Positions 63,501 through 64,000 of a stretch of DNA of 64,000 nucleotides are shown one piece after another. The notes beneath the pieces were generated by a model, which did not search any database, was not told the DNA's origin, and was given only the letters and a program-made list of their open reading frames with translations. The position numbers and the translations under genes were made by a program. The stretch is from Mimachlamys varia (lineage: Eukaryota > Mollusca > Bivalvia > Pectinida > Pectinidae), in contig OX392532.1 of the NCBI GenBank assembly GCA_947623455.1, positions 50,595,058 to 50,659,057 of the forward strand. The letters are read 5' to 3'. How positions within the stretch are numbered: position 1 is the first letter of the stretch; every line of letters starts with the position of its first letter.

Positions 63501-63604
63501 AACAGGTTCGCCAGACTGTGTTACGCTTGGGCGGCCACATCGTGGCGGAGTGGTCACGACACTGCACACTACTGGTCATGACTTCAATCAGCGTAACAAT
63601 CAAG
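30497..63604 (+). CDS. Nibrin (NBS1), 5' portion; gene continues past the window
   Basis: Exons 30497-30527, 60901-61034, 61877-62019 and 63445-63604 join in frame (phases 1, 0, 2, 0) for 156 codons. The protein begins MWFLTSLCNPE and runs into an FHA domain with GRKDCDILVENDAAVSRKH (25-43), then DLSKYGTMLNESKV, and into BRCT1 (YEPLVVSTSCL, then LRLGGHIVAEWSRHCTLLVM). R26, S40 and H43 correspond to the phosphothreonine-binding residues R28, S42 and H45 of human nibrin. Nibrin tethers Mre11-Rad50 to damaged chromatin and activates ATM. Intron 1 is 30,373 bp, most of it satellite. The second BRCT and the Mre11- and ATM-binding regions lie beyond the right edge. Confidence 0.88.
30655..30860 (+). 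pseudogene. LINE reverse-transcriptase fragment, left part
   Basis: The frame reads NIKLFADDC (30665-30691, the FADD form of the RT catalytic box) then DLKSLEKWESEWQMQFNPNK: the palm/thumb segment of jockey/CR1-type LINE polymerases. It is cut off by a DNA element at about 30860 and resumes at about 31915. Not functional. Confidence 0.78.
30866..31906 (+). mobile_element. DNA element B, copy 1 (inserted in the LINE)
   Basis: Inverted ends of about 100 bp: TAGTCCGAAGGGTTCT...CTCTCTGACCCGCTAAATAT at the left and its complement at the right (…GGGTCGGAGAGTCAGAACCC…). TCCCTTCAC occurs in the LINE sequence on both sides, near 30845 and 31908, and may be the target duplication, though about 11 extra bases separate it from the left end. 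It carries a nested TA-flanked element at 31084-31697. Confidence 0.72.
31084..31697. mobile_element. TA-flanked element nested in element B
   Basis: A 614-bp insertion with exact inverted termini starting AGGTGACAGTACCCAAATCG, bordered by TA on each side (31082-31083, 31698-31699). The right end has an additional tandem TGATCCGATTTGGGTAC. The empty site with a single TA is preserved in element B copy 2, near 32250. This is Tc1/mariner-type target use. The open frame inside is short and unrecognised. Confidence 0.82.
31907..32054 (+). pseudogene. LINE reverse-transcriptase fragment, right part
   Basis: Continues the interrupted RT: GQTLVSLDSSKYL, an in-frame stop, then VILTGNLNWNKHIQFITNKA and KTQGFLRRNLSS, the usual 'KYLGV.L..L.WN.HI......A....GFLRRNL' stretch of jockey/CR1-type LINEs. 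A second copy of element B interrupts it again at about 32055. Confidence 0.75.
32055..32346 (-). mobile_element. DNA element B, copy 2 (truncated, inverted)
   Basis: Begins GTTCGAAGGGTTCTGAT... and is collinear with the reverse complement of copy 1 for about 290 bp, including GGAAAGAACAGATATTT and TTTCTAAAAAATAACCAGT. It lacks the nested TA element. Similarity is lost after about 32346, so the far terminus is missing. Confidence 0.72.
32347..32543. other. Short unique stretch before the satellite
   Basis: About 200 bp with no recognised feature. Monomer-like sequence starts abruptly at CTAGATAGATCATGTCCAG. Confidence 0.5.
36050..38225. repeat. Satellite block duplicated in tandem (1,358-bp offset)
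   Basis: The monomer order at 36050-36890 recurs at about 37405-38225 with an exact offset of 1,358 bp over most of its length. It includes the rare doublet GGATACATAGCTAACTAG at about 36495 and 37853. The same block recurs near 48744 and 51814. Confidence 0.75.
38460..42690. repeat. Satellite region with about 2.3-2.5-kb internal duplication
   Basis: The rare unit CCAGTGTAGATATAG occurs at 38714 and 41184 (offset 2,470) with matching neighbours. The block containing AACTATAAATAGATC near 40295 recurs at 42591 (offset 2,296). The change of offset implies small insertions or deletions after duplication. Confidence 0.65.
44480..47600. repeat. Satellite block duplicated about 12-12.8 kb downstream
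   Basis: The monomer order here recurs at about 56430-60650. Markers: GATATATATATAGATC near 44598 and 56550; TAGATAATTTCC near 45001 and 56985; and the unique GATCATTTTCAG at 46911 and 59755 (offset 12,844). The ATTAGATAG monomer variant is largely confined to these two blocks. Confidence 0.75.
48660..51730. repeat. 3,070-bp higher-order unit, copy 1
   Basis: The monomer order from about 48660 recurs 3,070 bp downstream essentially base for base. Examples: 49021 matches 52091, and the rare GTGTAGATATAG at 49670 matches 52740. Confidence 0.8.
51731..54800. repeat. 3,070-bp higher-order unit, copy 2
   Basis: The tandem partner of the preceding unit. Its right part (about 53610-54800) is copied again with a 1,198-bp offset to about 54808-55990. 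Confidence 0.8.
56430..60650. repeat. Downstream copy of the 44480-47600 block
   Basis: Longer than its source because of extra internal duplication: the segment near 56775-57060 recurs at about 57499-57744. It carries the same ATTAGATAG variants and the single GATCATTTTCAG monomer. Confidence 0.7.
60901..61034 (+). CDS. Nibrin exon 2: FHA, first half
   Basis: Encodes VRYVLLVGKSYIVGRKDCD to …ESNL (44 codons after two split-codon bases). It carries the FHA G-R and S-R-K-H motifs. Acceptor TTCCTTTCCAG, donor CCTG|GTAAAT, phase 1 in and phase 0 out, matching human exon 2. Confidence 0.9.
61091..61311. mobile_element. MITE in nibrin intron 2 (CAGTG ends)
   Basis: 221 bp with 16-bp exact inverted ends CAGTGTTCAATCCAGG, bordered by AAAGTT on both sides (61085-61090, 61312-61317). 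CAGTG...CACTG ends recall hAT-type elements, but those make 8-bp duplications, so the class is uncertain. Confidence 0.75.
61430..61652. mobile_element. Second MITE in nibrin intron 2
   Basis: Inverted ends TATAGGCCTATCTCAAAAGT...GTTGTTATCTCCCTTG and the complement (…CAAGGGGAATAACAACACTTTCGGG…AGGCCTATA), about 38 bp each with a few mismatches. Non-coding. Confidence 0.72.
61877..62019 (+). CDS. Nibrin exon 3: FHA, second half
   Basis: 47 codons plus two bases: NKPTLLPTLTVKDLSKYGTM, then LNESKV and VMFGSSKSAF. The KYGT..N motif is the third FHA signature. Acceptor TTTTCAG, donor CAT|GTAAGT, phase 0 in and phase 2 out. The human exon is 149 nt; this one is 143. Confidence 0.9.
62359..62390. 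repeat. 14-bp-arm hairpin in nibrin intron 3
   Basis: GTACCACAGTATTT and AAATACTGTGGTAC flank AGGC: a perfect inverted repeat just before the minisatellite, sharing its GTACCAC wording. Confidence 0.7.
62408..62680. repeat. 62-69-bp minisatellite in nibrin intron 3
   Basis: About four units with CCTTGATTGAATGTTTGAGC, AAAGGACTGATGTACCATGG and TACCACGGTATACCA. Units differ by small indels around the GTACGT segment. The open frame on the minus strand is an artefact. Confidence 0.85.
62681..63444 (+). other. Rest of nibrin intron 3
   Basis: AT-rich with no recognised element. The acceptor is preceded by a T-rich tract and ends TGTACTAG. Confidence 0.6.
63445..63604 (+). CDS. Nibrin exon 4: start of BRCT1
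   Basis: 160 nt, the same length as human exon 4. It completes codon 103 and encodes AVYEPLVVSTSCLSPTLKKQ to SISVTIK. LGGHIVAEWSRHCTLLVM is the BRCT core (GG turn and W). Donor AAG|GTAATG, phase 0. Confidence 0.9.
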
Positions 63605-64000
63605 GTAATGTATATTATGTTCAATGGAGTAGATTTTGTTTTACGGTTCTTTCATTAAATAAAAGAACTGATTGAAACAATGTTTTGATTAACTTTGATG
63701 AACTAGCCAGATTTTCAAAATTTGAAAATTGTCGAAGTTTTGATTTTTGGGTAAAACTTATCTTAAATTTTTTAGAGTATACAATGAAGTTATTATTCTG
63801 AAATGGTTTGTTGTATATAGACCTCTTTTAAGGTGCTTCATGAAAATTGTATTTGGAAAATGATATAGTTCTGTACTCATGATCAGAGATTCAATCAATC
63901 TCCCTTTTAATGTTTAGTAAATCTATGTATCAGAGCTATACTCTTTAATAGTAAGAGACAATGGAAATGGAATCCGTTTTTAGGACAATTTGTATAATGA
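63605..64000 (+). other. Start of nibrin intron 4
   Basis: No exon 5 (human TICALICGRPIV… equivalent) is found before the right edge. AT-rich intronic sequence only. Confidence 0.65.

Overview
This is a window of animal nuclear DNA: AT-rich, with large introns, many short inverted-repeat transposons, minisatellites and one giant satellite. The repeats (a tRNA-derived SINE, fold-back elements, a dispersed 'ATCCAGGG...CTCTCTACA' repeat) and the gene types (a HEPN/CARD/NACHT/LRR receptor, an ApaH-like phosphatase, nibrin) suggest a mollusc, most likely a bivalve. That assignment rests on memory of such genomes, not on a search.

Three protein genes are supported. (1) 16,414-21,697 (+) is a five-exon gene whose joins all stay in frame, giving 1,112 residues: a DZIP3-type HEPN domain, a CARD on a single symmetric exon, a NACHT NTPase and five 28-residue leucine-rich repeats. 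It looks like an innate-immune NLR-type receptor. (2) 26,442-27,248 (-) is an intronless ApaH-like/PrpE-like metallophosphatase. (3) 30,497 to beyond the right edge (+) is the 5' part of nibrin (NBN/NBS1, the Mre11-Rad50 partner). Four exons are visible, encoding the FHA domain and the start of the first BRCT, with intron phases matching the human gene as remembered.

The most striking structure is a satellite of about 28.2 kb (32,544-60,730) built from 28-38 bp GATA-rich monomers. It lies wholly inside nibrin intron 1, between a 31-nt coding exon 1 (30,497-30,527) and exon 2 (60,901). The array has kilobase-scale internal duplications marked by rare shared variants. It would be transcribed as part of every full nibrin pre-mRNA.

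Layout: 1-16,400 is non-coding and rich in repeats: TTAA-flanked and TA-flanked MITEs, palindromic fold-backs, an E-box minisatellite, a 37-bp minisatellite and SINE pieces. 16,400-22,200 is the receptor gene. 22,200-26,400 is repeat-bearing spacer. 26,400-27,250 is the phosphatase. 27,250-30,440 holds fold-backs and a ~59-bp minisatellite. 30,440-32,540 holds the nibrin promoter, exon 1 and a nested transposon pile (a LINE fragment broken by two copies of one DNA element, one of which carries a further TA-flanked element). 32,544-60,730 is the satellite. 60,900-64,000 holds nibrin exons 2-4 with intronic MITEs and a minisatellite.

The three genes show no evident functional link. All exon calls rest on reading frame, splice-site sequence and family resemblance; no transcript data were available.
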